Part shown: positions 38,402-47,452 of the stretch, piece after piece
Numbering within the stretch: position 1 is the first letter of the stretch
How the letters are laid out: each line of letters starts with the position of its first letter
Source: Variovorax sp. PBL-H6
GTDB lineage: Bacteria; Pseudomonadota; Gammaproteobacteria; Burkholderiales; Burkholderiaceae_C
Assembly (NCBI RefSeq): GCF_901827155.1
Contig: NZ_LR594659.1
Span: 2,356,001-2,420,000, forward strand
Length of the DNA stretch: 64,000 nucleotides
Direction of reading: 5' to 3'
Program-made: the position numbers and the translations under genes
Notes under the pieces: model-generated
The model's database searches: none
What the model saw: only the letters and a program-made list of their open reading frames with translations
What the model was told of the DNA's origin: nothing

Positions 38402-40024
38402 TCAGGTCTGCGCCCGGTCCGAGCGCAGCGCCGCCTTCTGGATCTTGCCGGCGGGCGTGAGCGGCAGCTCCTCGCGGAACTCGAAACGGCGCGGCACCTT
38501 GTAGTCGGCGAGGGCTTCGGCGCACCAGGCCCGCAGCACCTCCTCCGTCACCGTGGCGCCGGGCTTGCGCACGATGAAGTAGTGGCCGATCTCGCCCAGC
38601 ACCGGGTCGGGCACGCCGATGCCCGCGGCCATGAGCACATCGGGATGGCGGGTGATGTGCGCCTCGACCTCCGCCGGGTAGACGTTGAAGCCGCCCTGGA
38701 TGTACATGTCCTTGGCCCGGCCTCGAAGCGTGATCACGCCGCGCGCGTCCACCTGGCCGAGGTCGCCGGTGCGCAGCCACCCATCGGGCAGGAAGGCCGC
38801 ATTGGCCACGGCCTCGCCGACGTAGCCGGGGACCACGCCACAGCCCTTGAAGCACAGCTCGCCCACTTCGCCGACGGGCAGGTCGTTCACGCCGCCAGGG
38901 TCGACGACGCGCAGCCGGGCATCGCCGATCGGCACGCCGATGGTTTCCATGAGGTCCCGGTCGGACGCGTCCCAGGGCGTGAGCACGATGGCGCCCGAGG
39001 TCTCCGACAAGCCGTACAGGTTCATCAGCGTGGCCGCCGGCAGTTTCTGCTGCAGACGTGCCAGCAATGACGGGTCCACGCTGGAGCCGCCGATGAATGC
39101 AAGCCGGACCGAAGAGAAGTCGATGTCCATGCCTTCGGACTTCATCAGCAGCAGCGTCATCATCGTCGGCACGCCCGCGAGCAGCGTCGGCCGGTGCAGG
39201 CGGATGCGCTCCAGCATCCGGGGCGCCTTGAATTCCGGCAGCAGGTCGATGCGGCCTCGGCCTGCGAGCAGAGTGAGAATGCCGCAGGTGATGCCGCCGA
39301 CGTGGTTGAGCGGGCTGGCGAGCGTCAGCAGATCCGTGTCGGCGATTCGCATGTGCGCAGCCTGGGCCCACGCGGACGCCAGCAGGCTGCGGTGCGTGAG
39401 GCCCGCGCCCTTGGGGCGGCCGGTTGTGCCGGAGGTGTAGATGACCATCGCGAGCTGATCGGCCGTGACGGCGGTGGCCCCGGATTGGAGCCCCGTCACT
39501 GCTTCAGCGTTGTCGGCGGATTGCAGGACGGTCGAGTACGGCACGCGCTCCAGCTTGGTCGTCGCGGACGCGTGCGCCTGCACTTCGGCGCCAGGCAACA
39601 GGATGAGGTGGCGCAACCGCGGCGCATCGGCGGCCAGGCGTTCGAACAAGGCGACGAAGTCGCAGCCTTCGTGCTCGCCGAGGGTTGCGACGGCTTTCAC
39701 CTGGCTGTCCTTCAGGATGTAGCCGAGCTCGCCGTCGCGGTAGCGCGGGCTCATCGCCACGGCGACGGCGCCGATTCGCGCGCAGGCGAAGAACAGGACC
39801 AGCCACTCGATGCAGTTCAGCGACAGCAAGCCCACCCGGTCTCCGGGGCCCAGCCCCAGCGCTTGCAAGCCTGCGGCTGCTTGCCGCGAGGCGACTGCCA
39901 GATCGCCGTACGTCGCGAGCTCGTCGCCATGCAGGATGAAAGGCGCGGCAGACCGCTCGCCGCTGGCAGCGTCGAGGGCTGCAGCCAGCGTGAGGGGCAT
40001 CGCGTCGATGGGGTGTGAAGTCAT
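38402..40024 (-). CDS. Acyl-CoA ligase (AMP-forming)
   Basis: A 540-residue ANL-superfamily adenylate-forming ligase. The P-loop YTSGTTGRPKG (about residues 183-193), NLYGLSETSG (A5 region), the WLRTGDLG hinge entry and the C-terminal GKIQKAALR with the catalytic Lys are all present, so both half-reactions should be possible. It activates a free acid to its CoA thioester for the neighbouring dehydrogenase/carboxylase steps. The start ATG at 40024 faces the alpha-subunit gene at 40172 across the best inverted pair of the 19-bp element. The BioD-like gene follows in the same unit. Confidence 0.9.
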   Translation of the reverse strand: MTSHPIDAMPLTLAAALDAASGERSAAPFILHGDELATYGDLAVASRQAAAGLQALGLGPGDRVGLLSLNCIEWLVLFFACARIGAVAVAMSPRYRDGELGYILKDSQVKAVATLGEHEGCDFVALFERLAADAPRLRHLILLPGAEVQAHASATTKLERVPYSTVLQSADNAEAVTGLQSGATAVTADQLAMVIYTSGTTGRPKGAGLTHRSLLASAWAQAAHMRIADTDLLTLASPLNHVGGITCGILTLLAGRGRIDLLPEFKAPRMLERIRLHRPTLLAGVPTMMTLLLMKSEGMDIDFSSVRLAFIGGSSVDPSLLARLQQKLPAATLMNLYGLSETSGAIVLTPWDASDRDLMETIGVPIGDARLRVVDPGGVNDLPVGEVGELCFKGCGVVPGYVGEAVANAAFLPDGWLRTGDLGQVDARGVITLRGRAKDMYIQGGFNVYPAEVEAHITRHPDVLMAAGIGVPDPVLGEIGHYFIVRKPGATVTEEVLRAWCAEALADYKVPRRFEFREELPLTPAGKIQKAALRSDRAQT

Positions 40025-40082
40025 GTTCGTCGCCGTTCCCAGCCAGTGTGGAAGGGGCATTCTTTGGACATGCCCCCGCCCC

Positions 40083-40124
40083 GTCTTGCGCGGACTGGCT
40101 AGCGGTAGCCACTGGGCGCAAGAA
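40083..40124. promoter_or_regulatory. Best inverted pair of the 19-bp element
   Basis: GTCTTGCGCGGACTGGCTA at 40083-40101 is followed after 4 bases by its inverted partner at 40106-40124 (TAGCCACTGGGCGCAAGAA), centres 23 bases apart. It lies midway between the divergent starts at 40024 and 40172, so one complex could control both units. Confidence 0.75.
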
Positions 40125-40171
40125 CCCGGCGCGGGCACTCCATAGACTGTCCGCTCAGCCCAGGAGAGTCC

Positions 40172-42160
40172 GTGATCGCCAGCCAACCCTTCCGCAAGAT
40201 CCTCATAGCCAACCGCGGGGAAATCGCGCTCCGGGTGATGCGCACCGCAAGCCGGATGGGCTATCGGACCGTGGCCGTGCATTCGGAGGTCGACGCCGGC
40301 TCGCCGCACGTGGAGGCGGCCCAGCAGACCGTGTGCATCGGAGCCGCACCGCCGGCGCAGTCGTACCTGAACATCGACGCGATCCTTCGCGCCGCGAAGG
40401 CGACGGGCGCGGACGCGATCCACCCCGGCTACGGCTTCCTGGCCGAGAACGAGGACTTCGCCGCTGCGTGCCGCGAAGCCGGCCTCGTCTTCATCGGCCC
40501 ATCGCCCGAGGCGATCCGCGCGATGGGCGACAAGGCCGGTGCCAAGCGCCTGATGATCGAAGCGGGCGTGCCCTGCATCCCCGGCTACCAGGGCGATGAC
40601 CAGGGCGAGCAGCGCCTGTCGGAGGAGGCCGCGCGCATCGGCTACCCCGTGATGATCAAGGCCACGGCCGGCGGCGGCGGGCGTGGCATGCGGCTGGTGA
40701 AGTCCGCGGGAGAGTTCAAGGACCTGCTGCGCAGTGCCCAGTCGGAGGCGAAGAACGCCTTCGGCGATGCGACCGTGATCCTGGAGCGCGCCATCATCGA
40801 GCCGCGCCACATCGAGATCCAGGTGTTCGCCGACCGCTTCGGCAACGCGGTGCACCTGGGCGAGCGCGACTGCTCGGTGCAACGGCGCCACCAGAAGGTG
40901 ATCGAGGAAGCGCCTTCGCCGGCGGTGAACGCCGAGCTGCGCGCGCGCATGGGCGCCACGGCCGTGGCGGCCGTCAAGGCGATCGGCTACGAAGGCGCGG
41001 GCACGCTGGAGTTCCTGCTCGACCGCGAGGGCCACTACTACTTCATGGAGATGAACACCCGGCTGCAGGTGGAGCACCCCGTGACCGAGGCGATCACCGG
41101 GCTGGACCTGGTGGAGTGGCAGCTGCGCGTGGCGGCGGGCGAGCCGCTGCCGCTTGCGCAGGACGCCATCACCTTCTCGGGCCACGCGATCGAGGTGCGC
41201 CTGTGCGCGGAAGACGTGCCCGCAGGCTTCATGCCGCAAAGCGGCACCCTGCTGATGTGGCGGGCCACCCCGTTGCTGCGGGTCGAGCACGCGCTGCGCT
41301 CGGGTGCCGACATCCCGCCCGACTACGACTCGATGATCGCCAAGCTGGTGAGCCACGGTGCCGATCGCGAGGAGGCGCGGCGCAAGCTCGTCGTCGGGCT
41401 GGAGAACACGGTCGCGCTCGGCGTGCGCACCAACCAGTCGTTCCTGGCTGCGTGTCTCGACCATGCGGTGTTCTCGCGCGGCGACGCGACCACGGCCTTC
41501 ATTGCGCAACACCGCGACGAACTGCTGGCGGCGGACGCCGCGGCCGCGGAGCTTGCCGAGTCGGTCGCGGCGGTGCTGCTGCTGGAGACTTCGCCCGGCG
41601 CCCGCGGGCGGGACCCCAGCCGGCGGCTGTCGCACAACGTACCGCTGCGGGTGCGCTACCACATCGACGGCGGCGGCGGCGATGTGACCGCGACCCTGAC
41701 CGAGACGGGGCCCAGGCGGCATCAGGTCAGCCTGAAGGGCCGCACGCACGAAGTCGAGATTGTCGAACTGCTGGAAGACCGCGTTCGCTTCGTCTGCGAC
41801 GGCGTCGGCCAGCCTGCGGCGTATCACCGCGAGGGAAACCAGTTGCATTTCAGCCTGGCCGCCATGGCGGTGAAGGTGGTGGACACGACGCGCGCCGCAA
41901 CCACACGCACGCAGGCGGGCAGCGGCGGCGACGGCAAGCTGCGAGCGTCCATGAACGGGCGGGTCGTTGCCGTTCTCGTGGCCCCGGGCCAGCAAGTGGA
42001 TGCAGGCCAGCCACTGATGACACTGGAGGCGATGAAGATGGAGCATCTCCATGCCTCGCCCGTCGCGGGGACGGTGAAGTCGGTGCACGTGGCGCCCGGC
42101 GATCAGGTCGCAACCGGGCGCGTGCTGGTCGAGATCGATGCTGAATTGCCCGCCGCATGA
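40172..42160 (+). CDS. Acyl-CoA carboxylase alpha subunit (biotin carboxylase + BCCP), second copy
   Basis: A 662-residue subunit starting at GTG 40172 behind AGGAGAG. Biotin carboxylase domain (ILIANRGEIALRVMRTA, KATAGGGGRGMRL, EMNTRLQVEHPVTE) and C-terminal biotinyl domain (LEAMKMEHLH) are intact. The central part is nearly identical to the alpha gene at 28750, whereas the N-terminal 78 and C-terminal 300 residues differ, so the two enzymes probably keep different beta partners. The next gene, a carboxyltransferase, starts in an ATGA overlap, so this pair likely forms one holoenzyme. Confidence 0.92.
   Translation: MIASQPFRKILIANRGEIALRVMRTASRMGYRTVAVHSEVDAGSPHVEAAQQTVCIGAAPPAQSYLNIDAILRAAKATGADAIHPGYGFLAENEDFAAACREAGLVFIGPSPEAIRAMGDKAGAKRLMIEAGVPCIPGYQGDDQGEQRLSEEAARIGYPVMIKATAGGGGRGMRLVKSAGEFKDLLRSAQSEAKNAFGDATVILERAIIEPRHIEIQVFADRFGNAVHLGERDCSVQRRHQKVIEEAPSPAVNAELRARMGATAVAAVKAIGYEGAGTLEFLLDREGHYYFMEMNTRLQVEHPVTEAITGLDLVEWQLRVAAGEPLPLAQDAITFSGHAIEVRLCAEDVPAGFMPQSGTLLMWRATPLLRVEHALRSGADIPPDYDSMIAKLVSHGADREEARRKLVVGLENTVALGVRTNQSFLAACLDHAVFSRGDATTAFIAQHRDELLAADAAAAELAESVAAVLLLETSPGARGRDPSRRLSHNVPLRVRYHIDGGGGDVTATLTETGPRRHQVSLKGRTHEVEIVELLEDRVRFVCDGVGQPAAYHREGNQLHFSLAAMAVKVVDTTRAATTRTQAGSGGDGKLRASMNGRVVAVLVAPGQQVDAGQPLMTLEAMKMEHLHASPVAGTVKSVHVAPGDQVATGRVLVEIDAELPAA
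40406..41251 (+). repeat. 846-bp near-identical tract, inverted copy of 29665-30510
   Basis: The plus-strand member of the pair described at 29665-30510. The sharp borders at both ends inside coding sequence, with no insertion or deletion, are those of a gene-conversion tract. Confidence 0.85.
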
Positions 42161-43665
42161 ACACCGTGCGGAGTGATCTCGCCGCCGTGCGAGCCGCGCA
42201 GGCCGCGAGACTCGATGCGCAGCGGCCCGCCGCCGTCGAGCGCCAGCGCAAGCGCGGGCGCTGGACGGTGCGCGAGGTGGTCGATGTGCTGGTCGACGCG
42301 CAGAGCTTTGTCGAGTACGGCGGGCTCGCGCAGCCGGCCACCGAAGGCATGACGGGTGCCGCGGATGGCCTGGTGATGGGAACCGGCCGAATCGGCGGTC
42401 AGCCGGCGGACGTGGTGCTGTACGACTACACCGTGTACGCCGGCACGCAGAGCGCCATCAACCACATGAAGATGACGCGCATGTTCGAGCACGCGCTGAG
42501 GTTCCGTTTGCCACTGGTGTGCTGGCTGGATGGCGGCGGCGCCAGGCCGCACGACATGTTGCTGGCCGCGCGCGGCAAGACCCCGACCTTCGTCGTCTTC
42601 GCGCGGCTGAGCGGTTGGGTGCCGACCATCGGCGTGGTGCCCGGCGTGGCGTTCGCCGGGCAGGCGAACCTGGCGGGCCTGTGCGATTTCCTGATCGGCG
42701 TGCGCGGAAGCGCGCTCGGGCTGGCCGGACCGCCCCTGGTCGAAGCCGCCCTGGGCGTGAAGTACTCGCCGCAGGAGATCGGCGCGGCGGAAGTGCACGA
42801 GGCCTCGGGCGTGTACGACATCGTGGCCGACGACGACGCCCACGCGGTAGCGCTCGCCCAGCGCTACCTGGCGTATTTCGGCCCGGCGCAAGCCTGCACC
42901 GCCGCCCGGGATCAGTCCGTGCTGCGCGATCTGGTTCCCGAGAATTCGCGGCAGTCGTATGACGTGCGGACGGTGATCGACATCCTCGCCGATGAAGACA
43001 GCGTGCTCGAACTCAAACCCGCCTTCGGTGGCTGCGTCGTCACGGCGCTGATGCGCCTGGGCGGCCGCAGCGTCGGCGTGATAGCCAACCAGCCGCTGGT
43101 GCTCGCGGGCGCCATCGACAGCGACGGCTCCGTGAAGGCTGCGCGCTTCGCCTCCATCTGCGACGCCTTCGACATCCCCCTGCTGCTGCTGTGCGACACC
43201 CCGGGCCTCATGGTAGGACCCGACGCGGAGAAGACGGGCCTCGTGCGTCACAGCGCGCGCCTGCTCACCGCCATTGCGAACGCCACCGTTCCGCTGCTCA
43301 CCGTGGTGTTGCGCAAGGCCTATGGGCTCGGCTACTACATCATGGGCTCGCAGCCGCTGGACCCGGCCATCCTGCTCGCATGGCCGAGCGCCGAGTACGG
43401 CGGCATGGGGCTGGAAGGGGCCGTGAACATCATCTACAGGCGCGAGCTCGATGCCATGACCGATCCCGACGAGCGCGCGCGGCTGCATGCGCGCCTGACC
43501 GCCGAGCTGAAGGAGGAGCACTCCGCCGTGATCGCGGGCAGCCGCTTCACCTACGACGACGTGATCGATCCGGCGCACACGCGCGAGCTGCTGCTGCGCA
43601 CATTGGAGTCGCTGCCGCCCCCGGCGCCGCGCACGACCCGCAAGCGGCTCGTCGAGCCTTTCTGA
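42157..43665 (+). CDS. Acyl-CoA carboxylase carboxyltransferase (beta) subunit
   Basis: A 502-residue carboxyltransferase with two crotonase-like halves: GLVMGTGRIGGQPADVVLYD and GVAFAGQANLAGLCDFLIGV in the first, NQPLVLAGAIDSDGSVKAAR, CDTPGLMVGPDAEKTGLVRH and RKAYGLGYYIMGSQP in the second. It is more like the propionyl/methylmalonyl-CoA carboxyltransferase class than the AtuC-like protein at 31919. The ATGA overlap with the alpha gene at 40172 makes this pair the most certain holoenzyme in the cluster. Substrate chain length cannot be told. Confidence 0.9.
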   Translation: MNTVRSDLAAVRAAQAARLDAQRPAAVERQRKRGRWTVREVVDVLVDAQSFVEYGGLAQPATEGMTGAADGLVMGTGRIGGQPADVVLYDYTVYAGTQSAINHMKMTRMFEHALRFRLPLVCWLDGGGARPHDMLLAARGKTPTFVVFARLSGWVPTIGVVPGVAFAGQANLAGLCDFLIGVRGSALGLAGPPLVEAALGVKYSPQEIGAAEVHEASGVYDIVADDDAHAVALAQRYLAYFGPAQACTAARDQSVLRDLVPENSRQSYDVRTVIDILADEDSVLELKPAFGGCVVTALMRLGGRSVGVIANQPLVLAGAIDSDGSVKAARFASICDAFDIPLLLLCDTPGLMVGPDAEKTGLVRHSARLLTAIANATVPLLTVVLRKAYGLGYYIMGSQPLDPAILLAWPSAEYGGMGLEGAVNIIYRRELDAMTDPDERARLHARLTAELKEEHSAVIAGSRFTYDDVIDPAHTRELLLRTLESLPPPAPRTTRKRLVEPF

Positions 43666-43680
43666 GTTGGAGGACTCGTG

Positions 43681-45303
43681 ATGTCCAGCACATGGCGCGA
43701 CCCGCGGGTGCCCGATGCACCCCGATGCGTACTGAAGCCCGTGCTCGAACGCTGGGCGCGCGAGCAGCCGGATGCCGTCTTCGCCCGCTTCGACGACGGC
43801 ACCGAATGGACCTGGGCGCAGACGCTCGACATTGCGCAGCGCACCGCAGCCGGCCTGCAGTCGCTGGGCGTGGGGCAGGGCGACAACGTGCTCTCGTGGT
43901 TGCCCAATGGGCCTGACGCGCTGCGCGTCTGGTTCGGGGCCAACCTGCTCGGCGCGGTGTACGTGCCCCTCAACACAGCGTACCGTGGGCGCATGCTGGA
44001 GCATGCCGTGCGCACCGCGAAGGCCGGCGTGATGGTGGTGCATGCGGGCCTCGCGGATCGGCTCGCCGAGCTGCCGTCGGACTGCCTGCGCGACGTGGTC
44101 GTCGTGCGCGCCACAGCGGCGGTGCCGGAAGGCGCAGCAAGGTGGCACACGCAGGAGCGACTGGACGGCGACGCGGCCACGCTCGCTGCGCCGCCGCAGG
44201 ACATCCAGCCCTGGCATACGCAGAGCATCGTCTTCACGTCGGGCACCACCGGCCCTTCGAAGGGCGTGGAGTCCTCGTACCTGCATCTGTTCTCGGCTTC
44301 CTTCGACCCGTTCCCTTACCTTGCTTCGAGCGACCGGTACCTCGTGTCGCTGCCGCTCTTTCACGTGGGCGGAACCGTGGCGGTGTACGCGATGCTGTTG
44401 AGGGGCGCGTCGGTGGCGATCGTCGACTCGTTCCGGCTCGACACCTTCTGGCAGACCGTGGCCGCCACGCGCAGCACCTTCTGCTGCCTGCTCGGCAGCA
44501 TGGCCACGCTGCTGGCCAAGGCGCCGCCATCGCACGAGGACCAGGGCCACGGTCTGCGCCACGCGCTGATGATCCCGCTCAGCGAGGACGCGGTCGCGTT
44601 CAAGCGCCGCTTCGGCTGCGACATCTACACGCTGTTCAACATGTCGGAGATTTCGGTGCCCCTCGTGTCGGGCGTCAACCCCACCGCACTGGGCACCTGC
44701 GGCCGGCCCCGATCCGGCGTCGAGGTGCGCATCGTCGACGAGAACGACTGCGAGGTGGCGCCCGGCGACACCGGCGAATTGCTGGTGCGCAGCGACCGCC
44801 CCTGGGCGCTGGCCCACGCGTACTTCGGTGACCCCCAGGCCACCGCCCGTGCCTGGCGCAACGGCTGGTTCCACACCGGCGACGCCTTCCGGGTCGATCC
44901 CGACGGGGACTACCGGTTCGTGGACCGGATGAAGGATTCGATCCGTCGCCGCGGCGAGAACATTTCCTCTTTCGAGGTCGAGGCCGAGGTGTGCACGCAC
45001 CCGGCTGTGCTGGAGGCCGCGGCCGTCGCCGTGCCCAGCCCGCATGGCGAGGATGACGTGCTGGTGGCGGTTGTGCTGCGGCCGGGCGCGAGCCTGGACC
45101 CCGCGCAGTTGCTGCACCACCTCATTGCCCGCATGCCCCACTTCATGGTGCCGCGCTATGTGCGCGTGGTCGCGGCCCTGCCGCGCACGCCGACGCAGAA
45201 GGTGCAGAAGCACGCGCTGCGGGCGCAAGGCGTGACGGCCGACTGCTGGGATCGCGAGGCGGCCGGCGTGCGCGTGCGCCGCACGGAACTGAAACAGGGT
45301 TGA
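43681..45303 (+). CDS. AMP-dependent acyl-CoA ligase (CaiC-like)
   Basis: A 540-residue ANL ligase. The P-loop is FTSGTTGPSKG (about residues 182-192), the adenine-contact region is TLFNMSEISVP rather than the usual YGxTE, the hinge entry WFHTGDAF is followed by DRMKDSIRRRGENISSFEVE, and the C-terminal Lys lies in TPTQKVQKHALR. The pattern RRRGENISSFEVE is typical of crotonobetaine/carnitine-CoA ligases and relatives acting on short polar acids. GGAGG precedes the ATG at 43681. It is coexpressed with the alpha/beta carboxylase genes upstream and resembles the ligase at 51965. Confidence 0.9.
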   Translation: MSSTWRDPRVPDAPRCVLKPVLERWAREQPDAVFARFDDGTEWTWAQTLDIAQRTAAGLQSLGVGQGDNVLSWLPNGPDALRVWFGANLLGAVYVPLNTAYRGRMLEHAVRTAKAGVMVVHAGLADRLAELPSDCLRDVVVVRATAAVPEGAARWHTQERLDGDAATLAAPPQDIQPWHTQSIVFTSGTTGPSKGVESSYLHLFSASFDPFPYLASSDRYLVSLPLFHVGGTVAVYAMLLRGASVAIVDSFRLDTFWQTVAATRSTFCCLLGSMATLLAKAPPSHEDQGHGLRHALMIPLSEDAVAFKRRFGCDIYTLFNMSEISVPLVSGVNPTALGTCGRPRSGVEVRIVDENDCEVAPGDTGELLVRSDRPWALAHAYFGDPQATARAWRNGWFHTGDAFRVDPDGDYRFVDRMKDSIRRRGENISSFEVEAEVCTHPAVLEAAAVAVPSPHGEDDVLVAVVLRPGASLDPAQLLHHLIARMPHFMVPRYVRVVAALPRTPTQKVQKHALRAQGVTADCWDREAAGVRVRRTELKQG

Positions 45304-45310
45304 CCCGTGT

Positions 45311-45329
45311 TAGCCAGTAGGCGCAAGCG
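45311..45329 (-). promoter_or_regulatory. 19-bp element upstream of the liv-type operon
   Basis: TAGCCAGTAGGCGCAAGCG as read on the plus strand (minus-strand CGCTTGCGCCTACTGGCTA), starting 7 bases after the ligase stop and 65 bases before the binding-protein start. This suggests a separate regulated promoter for the transporter operon. Confidence 0.65.
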
Positions 45330-45393
45330 TCCGGAGCAGACAGAACCTAGAGTGCGAAGGCGTCTTTCACCCGCGTGACCATAGGAGACAAGC

Positions 45394-46557
45394 ATGAGCA
45401 TTCGAGGAGTTCACTGGATCGTGGCATTGGGCCTTGCGGCTTTGCCGTTGTGCAGCCTGGCCGACCAGGGCGTGACCAAGAACGAGATCCTGATCGGCAC
45501 GATCCAGGACCTCTCGGGCCCGCTGGCCGCCTACAGCAAGGAGTCGCTCAACGGCATGAACATGCGGCTGGAAGAAGTGAATGCCGCCGGCGGCGTGCAC
45601 GGCCGCAAGGTCCGGCTGCTGGTCGAAGACTCGGGCTACGACACCAAGAAGGCCATGCTGGCCGCGCAGAAGCTCGCGCAGAGCGACAAGATCTTCGCGG
45701 TCGCCGGTTCGATGGGCACCACCATCGCGCTGACCACGCAGCAGGTGTTCGCGGATGCGGGCGTGGTCAACCTGTTCCCGCTCGGCTCCGCGCGCGGTCT
45801 CTACGAGCCGCCCGAGATGAAGTTTGCTTTCTCGGTGCCGTACTTCCAGCAGGGGCGCGGCATCGTCAAGTCGTTGCTGGCCACCAAGGCAGACCGCAAG
45901 TGGTGCTCGCTCGTGCAGGACGACGACCTCGGCACGGAGCTGATGGCCGGTGTCGATTCGGCGATGAAGGAGGCCGGCAAGACGGTCTCGGAACGCACGA
46001 CGTACAAGCGCGCAGCGACCGACTTTTCATCGCAGGTGGCCCGGCTGAAAAGCGCGGGCTGCGACACCGTGATCCTCGGCACCACGCTGCGCGAGACGGT
46101 GGGCACGTTGAACGAAGCGAAGAAGATCGGGTTCACCCCTCAGTTCGTCGCGACGTCGGCCGCGTACTCGCATCTGTTGCCCAGGCTGGGTGGGGCGGTG
46201 ACGGAGGGGATCTACGCGTCTCATTCGGCCACGCAGCCGTACGCGGACGAAGGCTCGAAGGCCACGCGCGACTGGTATGCGGCCTACGTGGCCAAGTACA
46301 AGGAAGAGCCGGGTCAGTTCGCCGTCATGGGCTACGCGATCATGGACTGGACCCTCAAGGCCGCGGAGAAGGCCGGCGCCGACCTGAGCACCCGCCGATT
46401 CATCGAGGCCATGGAGACCAGCAGCTTCCCGCGTGACAAGCTGGGCTTCGACACGATGACGTTCACAAAGACAAAACACCTCGGCTCCGAGGCGATCCGC
46501 GTGTCGCAGCTGAAGAACGGCAAGTGGACGCCGGTCTCCGACTTCATCACGCCCTGA
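45394..46557 (+). CDS. Branched-chain amino acid-type ABC transporter substrate-binding protein
   Basis: A 387-residue periplasmic binding protein of the LivK/type I fold. The signal peptide is about residues 1-23 (IVALGLAALPLCSLA). Then ILIGTIQDLSGPLAAYSKES, a typical ligand-loop start, and DDDLGTELMAGVDSAMKEAG follow. It heads a complete LivK-H-M-G-F set. In Burkholderiales such systems often import aromatic or dicarboxylic acids instead of amino acids, and here the operon continues into acyl-CoA ligases and a carboxyltransferase, so the ligand is probably the acid that the pathway activates. Confidence 0.9.
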   Translation: MSIRGVHWIVALGLAALPLCSLADQGVTKNEILIGTIQDLSGPLAAYSKESLNGMNMRLEEVNAAGGVHGRKVRLLVEDSGYDTKKAMLAAQKLAQSDKIFAVAGSMGTTIALTTQQVFADAGVVNLFPLGSARGLYEPPEMKFAFSVPYFQQGRGIVKSLLATKADRKWCSLVQDDDLGTELMAGVDSAMKEAGKTVSERTTYKRAATDFSSQVARLKSAGCDTVILGTTLRETVGTLNEAKKIGFTPQFVATSAAYSHLLPRLGGAVTEGIYASHSATQPYADEGSKATRDWYAAYVAKYKEEPGQFAVMGYAIMDWTLKAAEKAGADLSTRRFIEAMETSSFPRDKLGFDTMTFTKTKHLGSEAIRVSQLKNGKWTPVSDFITP

Positions 46558-46573
46558 CCCGGAGGGCCGCTCC

Positions 46574-47449
46574 GTGGACTTCCTGCAGCAGGTCTTCTCG
46601 GGCATCGCGCTGGGATGCATCTACGCGTTGATCGCGCTCGGTTTCGTGCTCATCTACAAGGCCACGGAGACGGTGAACTTCGCGCAGGGCGAACTGATGA
46701 TGCTCGGCGCCTTCGCCGGCCTGGCGCTGGTGAAGTTCGCGGGCCTGCCGTTCTGGATCGCGGTGCTGGTGGCGCTGGTGGGTATCACGGCGTTCGGCGC
46801 GCTGGTCGAGCGGCTCGTGATCCGGCCCGTGCTGGGTCAGCCCCAGTTCACCGTCGTGATGCTGACCATCGGGCTCGGCTACGTGCTGCGCGGCCTGATC
46901 ACCATGGTGCCGGTCATCGGCTCGGAAACCAGCGCCTTCGACCCTCCGTACAAGGGGATGGTGTGGAAGGTCGGCGGATTGATCCTGAGCTATGAACAAG
47001 CAACGGTGATCGCCGTCACCATCGTCCTGTGCTGCGCGTTCTTCATGCTGTTCAAGCACACGAAGGTGGGCATCGGCATGCAGGCCGCCTCGCAGAACCA
47101 GCTTGCCGCGCACTACATGGGCATCCCGGTGAAGCGGCTGAACGGCCTGGTGTGGGGGCTGTCCGCGGGCGCGGCCGGATTGGCGGGGCTGTTGCTCGCG
47201 CCCTTCACCTTCGTTCACGTGAACATGGGCTACATCGGCCTGAAGGCTTTCCCTGCAGCGGTGATCGGTGGCTTCGGCAGCCTGCCGGGGGCGGTGGTCG
47301 GCGGGCTGGCGATCGGCTTGGTCGAGTCTCTGTCGGGCTACTACCTGCCTGAAGGCTTCAAGGACGTGGCAGCGTATGTGCTCGTGCTGGCGATGCTGAT
47401 GGTCAAGCCCAACGGACTGTTCGGCACGGCGACCCGAAAGAAGGTCTAG
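46574..47449 (+). CDS. livH: Branched-chain amino acid-type ABC transporter permease (LivH)
   Basis: A 291-residue permease from a GTG at 46574 with GGAGG upstream. Eight or so hydrophobic segments; GCIYALIALGFVLIYKATETVNFAQGE is the family's N-terminal hallmark and AAVIGGFGSLPGAVVGG the C-terminal one. It pairs with the LivM-type permease that starts 3 bases after its stop. Confidence 0.92.
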   Translation: MDFLQQVFSGIALGCIYALIALGFVLIYKATETVNFAQGELMMLGAFAGLALVKFAGLPFWIAVLVALVGITAFGALVERLVIRPVLGQPQFTVVMLTIGLGYVLRGLITMVPVIGSETSAFDPPYKGMVWKVGGLILSYEQATVIAVTIVLCCAFFMLFKHTKVGIGMQAASQNQLAAHYMGIPVKRLNGLVWGLSAGAAGLAGLLLAPFTFVHVNMGYIGLKAFPAAVIGGFGSLPGAVVGGLAIGLVESLSGYYLPEGFKDVAAYVLVLAMLMVKPNGLFGTATRKKV

Positions 47450-47452
47450 TTC

